A stretch of 13,302 bases of DNA. It comes from Kangiella sp. (GTDB taxonomy: Bacteria > Pseudomonadota > Gammaproteobacteria > Enterobacterales > Kangiellaceae). A program made the position numbers and the translations under genes. Below are positions 1-7,300 of the stretch, in pieces (the first letter of the stretch is position 1; the number at the start of each line of letters is the position of its first letter). The DNA lies in assembly GCA_026195755.1 (NCBI GenBank), contig JAPHRL010000183.1, forward strand, positions 1 to 13,302, written 5' to 3'. The notes beneath the pieces are model-generated. The model was not told where the DNA came from. It did not search any database and worked only from the letters and a program-made list of their open reading frames with translations.

Positions 1-671
1 CAGAATCCGAAGCTCGAGATTCAATGGAGCTTTCTTTACGCTGGGCCAAGCGCAGTAAAGTTGCTCATGAAGCCAGTAATAAAGCCGCGCTGTTTGGCAT
101 CGTGCAGGGGGGCATGTATCCGCACTTACGCAAAGAGTCTCTGGCGGGCCTTACTGAAATCGGTTTTGATGGTTATGCCATTGGTGGTCTGTCGGTAGGC
201 GAGCCTAAAGATGAAATGCTTAAAGTGTTGGATAATCTAACGAGTGAGATGCCGCAAGATAAGCCGCGCTATCTCATGGGCGTTGGCAAGCCTGAGGATA
301 TCGTGGAAGCAGTGCGTCGTGGTGTCGATATGTTTGACTGTGTGATGCCGACTCGTAATGCTCGAAATGGCCACCTTTTCACCAGCGTAGGGGTTGTAAA
401 ACTGCGTAATAGCCACAATAAAACGGATACTGGCCCGCTGGATGAGGCTTGTGATTGCTATACCTGTACCAACTATAGTCGTGCTTACCTGCATCACCTG
501 GATAAGTGTAATGAGATATTGGGTGCTAAGCTCAATACCATTCATAATTTACGCTACTATCAAAATCTGATGAGCGGATTGCGAAAGGCGATTGAAACAG
601 GTACATTGTGCGACTTTGTTGAAGATTTTTATACGAAACAGGGCAAGCCTGTTCCGTCATTAAATAAATAA
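1..671 (+). CDS. tgt: tRNA-guanine transglycosylase (3' part)
   Basis: This is the C-terminal part of Tgt, which exchanges guanine-34 of GUN-anticodon tRNAs for the queuine precursor preQ1 in the cytosol. The reading frame is already open at the left edge (codons start at base 3), so the N-terminal portion lies outside the window. About 223 residues remain, against about 375 in E. coli. The visible part aligns almost continuously with E. coli Tgt. It contains FDCVMPTRNARNGH with the nucleophilic Asp (E. coli D264), and the zinc site CDCYTC plus the His of TIHNL, with the same spacing as E. coli C302/C304/C307/H333. The Met at base 24 is internal, because homologous sequence (ending in S just before MELSLRWAKRS) continues upstream of it. 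yajC follows 40 bases later in the same direction, the usual tgt-yajC-secD-secF order. Identification is secure. Confidence 0.97.
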   Translation, partial: ESEARDSMELSLRWAKRSKVAHEASNKAALFGIVQGGMYPHLRKESLAGLTEIGFDGYAIGGLSVGEPKDEMLKVLDNLTSEMPQDKPRYLMGVGKPEDIVEAVRRGVDMFDCVMPTRNARNGHLFTSVGVVKLRNSHNKTDTGPLDEACDCYTCTNYSRAYLHHLDKCNEILGAKLNTIHNLRYYQNLMSGLRKAIETGTLCDFVEDFYTKQGKPVPSLNK

Positions 672-711
672 TTAACTAATTGATAATATTAAACTATAGA
701 GGTAATTCCAG

Positions 712-1026
712 ATGTTTCTAGCAACTGCTGCACCACAAGGTGGTGGTTTAATGAGCTTCCTTGTGATGTTCGTCCCTTTGATTCTTATTATGTATTTTAT
801 GATGATTCGTCCTCAACAAAAGAAGATGAAGCAACATAAAGAAATGGTTTCAAGCTTGGAAAAAGGCGATGAAGTCATGACTACGGGTGGTATTTTAGGC
901 CGTATTAGCAAGATTAAAGATGATTTTATTGTTGTAAGTATTGCTGATGGTATTGAAATAAAGTTCCAAAAAGCAGCCATTGCGCAAACTTTGCCAAAAG
1001 GCACCATAAAGTCAATCGACGAATAA
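712..1026 (+). CDS. yajC: Sec translocon accessory subunit YajC
   Basis: YajC is a small inner-membrane protein that co-purifies with SecDF and SecYEG. It is not essential in E. coli and has no known enzymatic activity. The 104-residue product is typical in length. A short N-terminal stretch is followed by one membrane helix (about residues 15-33). Next comes the family signature MIRPQQKKMKQHKEM and then a cytoplasmic domain with the conserved GDEVMTTGGILGRI and IEIKFQKAAI segments. The start is supported by AGAGG at 698-702, nine bases before the ATG. It lies between tgt and secD as in most gammaproteobacteria. Unusually, a strong hairpin terminator follows its stop codon instead of direct run-on into secD. 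Confidence 0.96.
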   Translation: MFLATAAPQGGGLMSFLVMFVPLILIMYFMMIRPQQKKMKQHKEMVSSLEKGDEVMTTGGILGRISKIKDDFIVVSIADGIEIKFQKAAIAQTLPKGTIKSIDE

Positions 1027-1031
1027 TACTT

Positions 1032-1074
1032 AGCCGCCCGACATGTTACAAGCTTGTTCGGGCGGTTTGTTTTT
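1032..1074 (+). terminator. Rho-independent terminator after yajC
   Basis: CCGCCCGA (1034-1041) pairs perfectly with TCGGGCGG (1058-1065). The flanking A-T and G-T pairs extend the stem by two. The loop is 16 bases and the run TTTGTTTTT follows. The stem is GC-rich and the tail U-rich, so it should terminate at least some transcripts. Because secD begins at 1092 and belongs to the same pathway, it may be a partial terminator that sets the yajC:secDF ratio; that is inference. Confidence 0.8.
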
Positions 1075-1091
1075 ATACCCGGGCATAAACT

Positions 1092-3011
1092 ATGTTTACT
1101 GATCAATCCAATCAAAAGTTATTACCGATCAACACTTATCCAAAGTGGAAGTATGTGCTGATTCTTTTCGTTATCGCTATCTCTCTTCTGTATGCCGCTC
1201 CCAATATTTATGGTGAAGATCCAGCTGTTCAATTGTCTGCTCTTCGCGATGCAACAATTACAGAGCAGCAGGTTGAGCAAGTTGAAGCTGCTTGGAAGGA
1301 GCAGGGAGTGCCAACTAAAGCTATTGAGCGTGATGGTGAAAAACTGGTAATAGCTCGATTCCAATCCAATGAAGAGCAACTGCAAGCGCGCGAGATTGCC
1401 AATAAGGTTTTAAATCCATCTCTTGACAATCAGGACTATGTCGTTGCGCTAAACCTTGCAGCAGCTACCCCTGATTGGCTGTCATCGCTTGGTGGTAAAC
1501 CTATGAAGCTTGGCCTTGACTTGCGCGGGGGGATTCACTTCCTGATGCAGGTGGACATGGAACAGGCCATGGCGCGTCAGCAAGAGCAGTTACGTCGAGA
1601 TTTTATTGAGTCATTGACCGCTGAAAAGCCATCAATTCGCGGTCGAGTTGAAACCATAGATAATGGTCTAGTGATCAGCTTTCGTAATCAAGAAGATGCA
1701 GAACGGGCTTTTTCAGTTTTATATAAGAATTTTATTGATCGAATTGATATTAAGTTAGCTGAGCAAAATAATCGTCCGATTGTTCGTGCTACTTTTAATC
1801 AAACTAAATTACAGGCCATTCAAGATAATGCGATTGACCAAAACCGTTTGATTTTAAGTAATCGTGTTAACTCGTTAGGTGTTGCAGAACCATTAATTCA
1901 ACGCCAAGGTAGTGACCGAATCGTCGTTCAACTGCCTGGTGTGCAAGATTCCGCCTTAGCGAAACGAATTCTTGGTGCAACCGCAACGCTTGAGTTCCGT
2001 TTAGTTAATCACGAGGCGGATGTCGTCGCAGCCCAACAAGGTCGTGTGCCCGCTGGTAGTAAATTGTTTGATTCGGATCGCGGACCAATGGTGGTTTATG
2101 ATGAAGTGCAGGTTTCCGGTGATCACTTAACGGATGCATTCGCAAGTTTTCATCCGCAAAATAACCAACCAATCGTTTCCGTAAGGTTAGACGGTGAAGG
2201 TGGTGCTCGCATGTTACGCACCACGACTGAAAATCGTGGCAACTCCTTGGCTATGATTCTTAAAGAGTCTGTGCCAGTTTTTCAAATTAAAGATGGTAAG
2301 CGTGAACTAGTGAAATCAAATGTCGTAGAGACTCTGGTTAGCGCTCCTCGTATTAATGGTGCTTTTAGTACGGATTTCTTTATAGAAGGGCCTGACTTTA
2401 CCGCTGCTAACACTAAAGATTTAGCGACTCAACTACGCTCAGGAGCTTTAATCGCTCCTACATTTATTGTTGAAGAGCGGACCATTGGGGCTTCTCTTGG
2501 CGCTGAAAACATTGAGAAGGGTGTTCTATCTGTCATCATAGGCTTTTCAGCTGTGGTGCTGTTCATGCTGCTTTATTACAAGGCTTTCGGTCTTGTTGCA
2601 AATATCGCATTGATGCTGAATGTTGTGATTATTGTTGCTGTGATGTCCATTCTTGGAGCAACCTTAACGCTACCAGGTATTGCCGGTATCGTATTAACAG
2701 TGGGTATGGCTGTTGATGCTAACGTCATTATCTTTGAACGTATACGTGAAGAGCTCAGGCATGGAGTCATCCCTGCTCAGGCAATTGACAAAGGTTATTC
2801 GCAGGCCCTATCCACTATTGCTGATGCTAATATAACAACTGCAATCGCTGCAATTATCCTTTATGCAGTTGGCACCGGCGCGGTTAAAGGCTTTGCCATT
2901 ACGTTATTCATTGGTATTTTGACTTCAATGTTCACGGCAATCTTAGTCAGCCGCGGTATCGTTAACCTGACTTGTGGCCATGGCAAGAAGCCATCCAAAG
3001 TTTGGATCTAA
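1092..3011 (+). CDS. secD: Protein translocase subunit SecD
   Basis: SecD, with SecF, uses the proton gradient to pull and release proteins emerging on the periplasmic side of SecYEG. It belongs to the RND superfamily and has six membrane helices. TM1 is at about residues 21-37, followed by the large periplasmic P1 domain beginning with GEDPAVQL. The family motif LGLDLRGGIHFL is at 140-151. The five C-terminal helices follow ALIAPTFIVEERTIGASLG and include TLPGIAGIVLTVGMAVDANVIIFERI in two runs; D542 there corresponds to the proton-transport Asp (D519) of E. coli SecD. Length is 639 residues against 615 in E. coli. The product has about 14 extra residues before YPKWKYV, where E. coli SecD nearly starts. 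No better start codon lies there and no clear Shine-Dalgarno precedes ATG 1092, so the exact start is less certain than the identity. secF follows 13 bases later. Confidence 0.97.
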   Translation: MFTDQSNQKLLPINTYPKWKYVLILFVIAISLLYAAPNIYGEDPAVQLSALRDATITEQQVEQVEAAWKEQGVPTKAIERDGEKLVIARFQSNEEQLQAREIANKVLNPSLDNQDYVVALNLAAATPDWLSSLGGKPMKLGLDLRGGIHFLMQVDMEQAMARQQEQLRRDFIESLTAEKPSIRGRVETIDNGLVISFRNQEDAERAFSVLYKNFIDRIDIKLAEQNNRPIVRATFNQTKLQAIQDNAIDQNRLILSNRVNSLGVAEPLIQRQGSDRIVVQLPGVQDSALAKRILGATATLEFRLVNHEADVVAAQQGRVPAGSKLFDSDRGPMVVYDEVQVSGDHLTDAFASFHPQNNQPIVSVRLDGEGGARMLRTTTENRGNSLAMILKESVPVFQIKDGKRELVKSNVVETLVSAPRINGAFSTDFFIEGPDFTAANTKDLATQLRSGALIAPTFIVEERTIGASLGAENIEKGVLSVIIGFSAVVLFMLLYYKAFGLVANIALMLNVVIIVAVMSILGATLTLPGIAGIVLTVGMAVDANVIIFERIREELRHGVIPAQAIDKGYSQALSTIADANITTAIAAIILYAVGTGAVKGFAITLFIGILTSMFTAILVSRGIVNLTCGHGKKPSKVWI

Positions 3012-3024
3012 GAGGAGTATTACG

Positions 3025-3963
3025 ATGAGTTTTTTAAATGAAGATACTAATTATGATTTCCTCAAAGTCCGCAAGTTTGCGTTTGCGCTATCTGTAATTT
3101 TAATTATTGCTTCGATTGTATCTTTTTTCACTAAAGGCCTAAATTACGGGCTGGATTTTACTGGCGGTACTCTGGTTGAAGTAGGCTATGAGCAAGATGC
3201 TGACTTATCTAAGATTCGCCAACAGTTAGATGAAATTAAGATTAATGGTGCCATAGTACAAAACTTTGGTTCGGCTAAAGTTGTGCAAATCAGAATGCCG
3301 CAGCAGGACCATATTGAGAATGCAAAGGTTAGTGATGTGGTTCTTGCTGCCTTGGCAAATGACGGTTCAAAAGTCATTAAACGTGACCAGTCGTTTGTTG
3401 GTCCGGTTGTGGGTGAGGAGTTAAAGGAGCAGGGCGGGTTAGCCATGCTCGTGGCTCTAATCTGTATCATGATTTACGTTGCACTACGTTTTGAGTGGAA
3501 GTTTTCGGTCGGATCCGTTGCTGCGTTAGCACATGACGTTATTATAGTGGTCGGTTTCTTCTCAATTACATCGGTGGAATTTGATCTGACGGTATTAGCG
3601 GCATTGCTTGCGGTTATTGGTTACTCGTTAAACGATACCATCGTGGTTTTTGACCGTATTCGTGAAAACTTTCTTTTGATGCGCAAAGCAACGCCAAAAG
3701 AAGTAATCAATAACTCTATCAATCTGACTTTATCGCGTACTGTAATGACCTCTTTAACAACAATGCTGGTTTTATTGGCCTTGTTCTTCTTTGGTGGACA
3801 AACCATTCACTCCTTCGCAGAAGCTCTGATTGTTGGTGTTCTGGTGGGTACTTATTCTTCGGTTTTCATTGCAAGCCCTACAACGCTTGCTCTGGGCGTT
3901 AGCAAAGAAGACTTGATGCCGCCAGAAATTGAGAAGGAAGGTGAGGAGTTTGATGCTCCATAA
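3025..3963 (+). CDS. secF: Protein translocase subunit SecF
   Basis: SecF is the partner of SecD in the proton-driven Sec accessory complex of the inner membrane. The start was placed at ATG 3025 because AGAGGAG (3011-3017) lies seven bases upstream and E. coli SecF aligns from there. The longer open frame beginning at 2974 overlaps the end of secD and has no homology in its first 17 codons. The 312-residue product is close to E. coli's 323. TM1 is at about 17-36, with the signature GLDFTGGT at 42-49 and a short periplasmic domain up to about 135. RND-type helices follow, containing RFEW, ALAHDVII and GYSLNDTIVVFDRIREN (199-215), the conserved functional segment. A strong terminator follows its stop codon, so it ends the sec transcription unit. 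Confidence 0.97.
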   Translation: MSFLNEDTNYDFLKVRKFAFALSVILIIASIVSFFTKGLNYGLDFTGGTLVEVGYEQDADLSKIRQQLDEIKINGAIVQNFGSAKVVQIRMPQQDHIENAKVSDVVLAALANDGSKVIKRDQSFVGPVVGEELKEQGGLAMLVALICIMIYVALRFEWKFSVGSVAALAHDVIIVVGFFSITSVEFDLTVLAALLAVIGYSLNDTIVVFDRIRENFLLMRKATPKEVINNSINLTLSRTVMTSLTTMLVLLALFFFGGQTIHSFAEALIVGVLVGTYSSVFIASPTTLALGVSKEDLMPPEIEKEGEEFDAP

Positions 3964-3992
3964 TTGTTATTAGTAACACTTTCTTTTATATT
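3964..3992 (+). promoter_or_regulatory. Predicted sigma-70 promoter for the mscS-like gene
   Basis: TTGTTA (3964-3969, 4/6 to consensus) and TATATT (3987-3992, 5/6) are separated by exactly 17 bases, beginning at the secF stop codon. The start point would fall near base 3999, inside the first arm of the secF terminator (3995-4022). Transcripts from this promoter would therefore lack the first bases of the hairpin and could escape termination, while read-through from secF would be stopped. It is predicted by eye only. Confidence 0.5.
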
Positions 3993-3994
3993 AG

Positions 3995-4027
3995 AACGGC
4001 TTAGTATACAAACTAAGCCGTTTTTTT
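3995..4027 (+). terminator. Rho-independent terminator after secF
   Basis: AACGGCTTAG (3995-4004) and CTAAGCCGTT (4013-4022) form a perfect 10-bp stem with an 8-base loop. An unbroken T run extends to 4027. This is a textbook intrinsic terminator ending the tgt/yajC/secDF side and separating it from the mechanosensitive channel gene. Confidence 0.9.
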
Positions 4028-4045
4028 ATATGAGGAAAATCTATT

Positions 4046-5203
4046 GTGATGGCTGAACAATCGAATCAACCTAAAGAGCCCGATACCAGTAGTTCTCTTG
4101 CCGAGCAAACTCTGGGCAACATTGAGTCTTATTTGCCAGACTTTATTATTCCTTTATGGGATAAGTTACAGACTAACCCTTGGATTTTATCCATTATTGT
4201 TTTAGTACTTGGCTTTTTCATTGCCAAAGGTGTTCAGTGGTTTATAAAGTCATTAATTGGGAAAATTGCTGAAAAAACGCCTGGTGACTTTGATGATAAA
4301 TTAGCCCCACTTCTCAGTAAGACTGCCTTTACTTTTATTTTCTTTTTAACGGTTATTGTTTCTATAGAAGCGCTCGATTTGTCAGAGGGAGTAGACCGAT
4401 TTCTGAAGCGATTTGTTATCTCAATTCTAATTTTATCCTTGATGTCGAAGTTGCTCAAGGCAACAAAGTTAGTATTGAATGCTCTTGCCAATAGTAAAAA
4501 CCGATTTAAGTTTATTGAAGAAAGAACTATTCCTATTCTCGATATTTCCTCGAAAATACTGATTGTTGGCGCTGCGCTTTACTTTTTGATTCTTTCTTGG
4601 GGTATTGACCCAACAGCTTGGTTGGCCTCTGCGGGTATCATTGGTATTGCTGTCGGTTTTGCGGCTAAGGATACTCTAGCAAACTTATTTTCGGGTTTCT
4701 TCATTGTTGCTGACTCACCTTATAAATTGGGAGACTATATCATTCTCGATGCTGCTGAACGGGGGCGAGTAACTCATGTTGGCATTCGTAGTACGCGGCT
4801 GTTAACTCGTGATGATGTCGAAATCACAATTCCTAATTCAGTGATTGGTAATGCTAAAATTGTTAATGAAAGTGGCGGACCTTGGGAAAAAACACGCATT
4901 CGAGTGGATGTTGGTGTGTCTTATGATTCCGATCTCGAGTTTGTTCAGGGCGTATTAATGGACTTGGTTAAAGAGCGTGATGACATAGCCAATAATCCGG
5001 CCCCTAGAGTTCGCTACCGGGCTTTTGGTGGTTCAAGTATCGACCTACAGTTAATGGCATGGATTAACTATCCAGAACAGAAAGGTTTGATAACACATAA
5101 GTTGATTATGGATATTCATAAGACATTTAAAGAGCATGCAATTGAGATTCCTTACTCAAAACACGACTTATATCTAAAGGAGTTGCCTGTTGCTAAGGAT
5201 TAG
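4046..5203 (+). CDS. MscS-family mechanosensitive ion channel
   Basis: This is an inner-membrane channel of the small-conductance mechanosensitive (MscS) superfamily. Such channels open under membrane tension to release solutes during hypo-osmotic shock. The 385-residue product is longer than E. coli MscS (286), with extra N-terminal helices. Apparent membrane segments are at about 47-66, 92-110, 121-146, 165-185 and the pore helix at 192-221. The pore and beta-domain signature runs from ASAGIIGIAVGFAAKDTLANL through FSGFFIVADSPYKLGDYI to RLLTRDDVEITIPNSVI, matching the conserved TM3-beta region of the family; a soluble alpha/beta domain follows. GAGGA (4032-4036) precedes a GTG (4046) directly followed by ATG (4049). 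The GTG has the better spacing, but the ATG is possible. The gene overlaps the next one by 14 bases. The subfamily (YnaI, YbdG or other) cannot be fixed by eye. Confidence 0.92.
   Translation: MMAEQSNQPKEPDTSSSLAEQTLGNIESYLPDFIIPLWDKLQTNPWILSIIVLVLGFFIAKGVQWFIKSLIGKIAEKTPGDFDDKLAPLLSKTAFTFIFFLTVIVSIEALDLSEGVDRFLKRFVISILILSLMSKLLKATKLVLNALANSKNRFKFIEERTIPILDISSKILIVGAALYFLILSWGIDPTAWLASAGIIGIAVGFAAKDTLANLFSGFFIVADSPYKLGDYIILDAAERGRVTHVGIRSTRLLTRDDVEITIPNSVIGNAKIVNESGGPWEKTRIRVDVGVSYDSDLEFVQGVLMDLVKERDDIANNPAPRVRYRAFGGSSIDLQLMAWINYPEQKGLITHKLIMDIHKTFKEHAIEIPYSKHDLYLKELPVAKD
5176..5182 (+). promoter_or_regulatory. Shine-Dalgarno site deciding a TTG start
   Basis: AAAGGAG lies inside the last codons of the mscS-like gene, seven bases before TTG 5190. 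It is the strongest ribosome binding site nearby and explains how the CAP-domain gene can start on a weak TTG codon that overlaps its upstream neighbour. Confidence 0.7.
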
Positions 5204-5768
5204 TCTTTTTATTTTGCTGGTATTGTCGTATCAGCTAGAGGCAAAAGAGGGCTCTTATGAGTCCTGTGGCTTGAATCATAAAGCGCGTGAGCTAGCTAGA
5301 CTGATAATAACGAATAAAGATCAAAAGCGCCCCATTTTGCAGTGTAATGCTTTATTAGCAGAAGTCGCTTATAAAAAAGCGAAGGAAATGGCTAAAGAAG
5401 GAAAAGTTTCACACAATGGTCCGGGCGGAATGCCGGACCAGCGTTTAATAGATGCAGGTTATCCATTATCTTTGCCAGCGTCAGTCGTGGGTACTAATCA
5501 TGTGGAATCCGTAATGGGGGGAGCAACCCATGCTGAGGAAGTGCTGGATTATTTTGCGAACTCTTACGCACATCGAATACATATATTTGGTGAACACCCA
5601 TTTTATCTTGAGCAATTTGAAATTGGTATCGGTTATACCGAGGAGTGGCATAGCCCCCATATCGATTATTGGGTGGTATACATTGCTAAGGCAGGAAGGC
5701 TAACCATTGAGTATGGTGATAGAGATCCGCTGAAAGAAACTAAATATCTTGGGGTTTATAAAAAGTAG
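5190..5768 (+). CDS. Secreted CAP/SCP-domain protein
   Basis: This is an exported protein of the CAP superfamily (CRISP, antigen 5, PR-1; bacterial YkwD-like). The function of most bacterial members is unknown, so I give none. The TTG start at 5190 yields a short signal peptide, with hydrophobic residues 5-13 and a likely cleavage after LEA18. The CAP fold is visible as CNALLAEVAYKKAKEMAKEG (52-71) and SHNG with H75. Next come QRLIDAGY (84-91), VES with E106 in place of the usual GEN, AHRIHIFG with H128, FEIGIGY with E144, and the strand DYWVVYIAK. The His/Glu set is therefore largely retained. C26 and C52 could form a disulfide in the periplasm. The reading frame overlaps the mscS-like gene by 14 bases with an internal Shine-Dalgarno, pointing to translational coupling. 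Length is 192 residues. The family is well supported and the role is unknown. Confidence 0.85.
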   Translation: MLRISLFILLVLSYQLEAKEGSYESCGLNHKARELARLIITNKDQKRPILQCNALLAEVAYKKAKEMAKEGKVSHNGPGGMPDQRLIDAGYPLSLPASVVGTNHVESVMGGATHAEEVLDYFANSYAHRIHIFGEHPFYLEQFEIGIGYTEEWHSPHIDYWVVYIAKAGRLTIEYGDRDPLKETKYLGVYKK

Positions 5769-5786
5769 TAAATATTAAATAGTAAT

Positions 5787-5813
5787 AAAAAGGAGGCTTA
5801 AGCCTCCTTTTTT
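5787..5813. terminator. Bidirectional terminator between CAP gene and rimO
   Basis: Bases 5787-5812 form a perfect 26-bp palindrome centred on TTAA, with the core AGGAGGCTTAAGCCTCCT. It is flanked by A runs on the left and T runs on the right, so each strand gives a stable hairpin followed by U residues. It sits between the convergent CAP-domain gene (+) and rimO (-) and should serve both. Confidence 0.88.
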
Positions 5814-5823
5814 AGGTATAAAC

Positions 5824-7179
5824 TTATGATTTTACAGATGCAAATAGGTCATGCTGATCAGCGGCTTCAATAGTCACTTCGACAAATTGACCTTCTATTA
5901 AGTTTTCAAAGCCTCCATCAATGATAACCTTGCCATCAATTTCTGGGGCGTCAGCACTTGAGCGTGCCAAGGCACAGTCTTCGTAAAGTTCATCGACCAG
6001 AACCGTCATTACCTTGCCTATCTTTTGCTGCAATTTATTAGCACTGATGGCTTCCTGAACAGCCATGAAGCGAGCTAGACGTTCTTCTTTAATATCCTCA
6101 GGGACTGGATTTGGCAATTCATTTGCACTTGCTCCATCAACTGGAGAATATTTAAAGCAGCCAACGCGGTCTAGCTGAGCCACTTCAAGGAAATCTAATA
6201 ACTCTTGAAACTCTTCTTCCGTCTCGCCCGGAAAGCCAACAATGAAGGTGCTACGAATGGTAATGTCTGGGCAAATATCGCGCCATTTTTGAACCCGCTC
6301 AAGGACATTGTTGATATCACCGGGACGCTTCATTAACTTCAATATTCGCGGGCTGGCATGCTGAAACGGAATATCCAGGTAGGGTAGAATATTACCTTCT
6401 GCCATTAGAGGGATAATCTCATCAACATGTGGATACGGATAAACATAGTGTAATCGCACCCAAACGTTATCCAGCTGACCTAGGGCTTCACACATATCTT
6501 TCATACGTGTTTTTACAGGTTGACCCTGCCAGAAATCCATTGCATATTTTTTGTCGACGCCATATGCGCTGGTGTCCTGAGACACAACCAGCAATTCCTT
6601 AACGCCAGCTTTTACCAATCGTTCGGCTTCATCAAGTACCTGACCCACTGGGCGACTATCAAGCTTGCCACGCATTGATGGAATGATGCAGAAACTGCAT
6701 TTGTGGTTACAGCCTTCGGAAATCTTTAAATAGGCGTAATGGCGAGGTGTCAGTTTAATGCCCTGTGGAGGCACAAGGTCAATAAAAGGGTCATGAGCTG
6801 TCTTGGGCGGTAAATGTTCGTGTACGGCGGTTAAGACCTGCTCATATTGAGCTGGACCGCTAACACTTAAAACGCCAGGATGAATTTCTCGAATGTCGTT
6901 TTCTTGGGCACCTAAACAGCCAGTGACAATCACTTTTCCGTTTTCATTCAATGCCTCGCCAATCGCTTCCAATGACTCTTGTTTGGCTGCATCAATAAAA
7001 CCACAGGTATTGACCACAACAATATTAGCGTCCTGGTAGGTCGGTACTATGTCGTAACCCTCTGTTCTCAGTTGCGTAAGGATGCGCTCAGAGTCTACCA
7101 GAGCTTTAGGACAGCCAAGGCTGATAAAACCGACTTTATTGGCGGGAGTTGGGGTTTTTGATGCAGAATTAGTAGCCAT
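5824..7179 (-). CDS. rimO: Ribosomal protein S12 methylthiotransferase RimO
   Basis: RimO is a radical-SAM enzyme that adds a methylthio group to the beta carbon of the conserved Asp of ribosomal protein S12 (D88 in E. coli). The 451-residue product aligns along its length with E. coli RimO (441). The N-terminal UPF0004 domain carries the three cluster cysteines C23 (LGCPK), C59 (NTCGF) and C88 (TGCLG). The radical-SAM CxxxCxxC motif is CNHKCSFC with C157, C161 and C164. YPYPHVDEIIPLMAEG and FIVGFPGETEEEF are family hallmarks that separate it from MiaB. The C-terminal TRAM domain (about 380-449) contains SSADAPEIDG. No good Shine-Dalgarno precedes the ATG. The first 15 residues are a poorly conserved Ser/Thr/Pro/Ala tail. 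It is convergent with the CAP gene. Confidence 0.97.
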   Translation of the reverse strand: MATNSASKTPTPANKVGFISLGCPKALVDSERILTQLRTEGYDIVPTYQDANIVVVNTCGFIDAAKQESLEAIGEALNENGKVIVTGCLGAQENDIREIHPGVLSVSGPAQYEQVLTAVHEHLPPKTAHDPFIDLVPPQGIKLTPRHYAYLKISEGCNHKCSFCIIPSMRGKLDSRPVGQVLDEAERLVKAGVKELLVVSQDTSAYGVDKKYAMDFWQGQPVKTRMKDMCEALGQLDNVWVRLHYVYPYPHVDEIIPLMAEGNILPYLDIPFQHASPRILKLMKRPGDINNVLERVQKWRDICPDITIRSTFIVGFPGETEEEFQELLDFLEVAQLDRVGCFKYSPVDGASANELPNPVPEDIKEERLARFMAVQEAISANKLQQKIGKVMTVLVDELYEDCALARSSADAPEIDGKVIIDGGFENLIEGQFVEVTIEAADQHDLFASVKS

Positions 7180-7205
7180 AACTGATAGGGTACTCGAAAT
7201 GCTCT

Positions 7206-7234
7206 AAAAGGGGCTGTATTTTAGCGCAGCCCCT
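7206..7234 (-). terminator. Terminator-like hairpin after ppnN
   Basis: On the - strand AGGGGCTG (7234-7227) pairs perfectly with CAGCCCCT (7216-7209), giving an 8-bp GC-rich stem with a 10-base loop, followed by a short TTT tract. It lies 66 bases past the ppnN stop and about 27 bases before the rimO start. The short T tract makes it a moderate terminator. It overlaps a predicted rimO promoter. Confidence 0.6.
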
Positions 7235-7247
7235 GAAATTGACACAA
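7218..7247 (-). promoter_or_regulatory. Predicted rimO promoter
   Basis: Read on the - strand, TTGTGT (7247-7242) and TAAAAT (7223-7218, 5/6 to consensus) are separated by 18 bases. The predicted start point, near 7211, lies in the second arm of the ppnN hairpin. A rimO transcript would therefore not contain the hairpin. Based on motif reading only. Confidence 0.4.
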
Positions 7248-7300
7248 GTTAATAAGCTCACGTTTTGTTTGATAAATAGACTAAACGTTTAATATGTTGG

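Noticed and set aside
672..711. TTAACT-N17-TATAGA (672-677, 695-700) as a yajC promoter.
   Set aside because: The start point would fall at or after the yajC Shine-Dalgarno, removing it, and tgt-yajC is normally co-transcribed.
2974..3024. An upstream start for secF overlapping the end of secD.
   Set aside because: The 17 extra codons have no homology, and a strong AGAGGAG is positioned for ATG 3025 instead.
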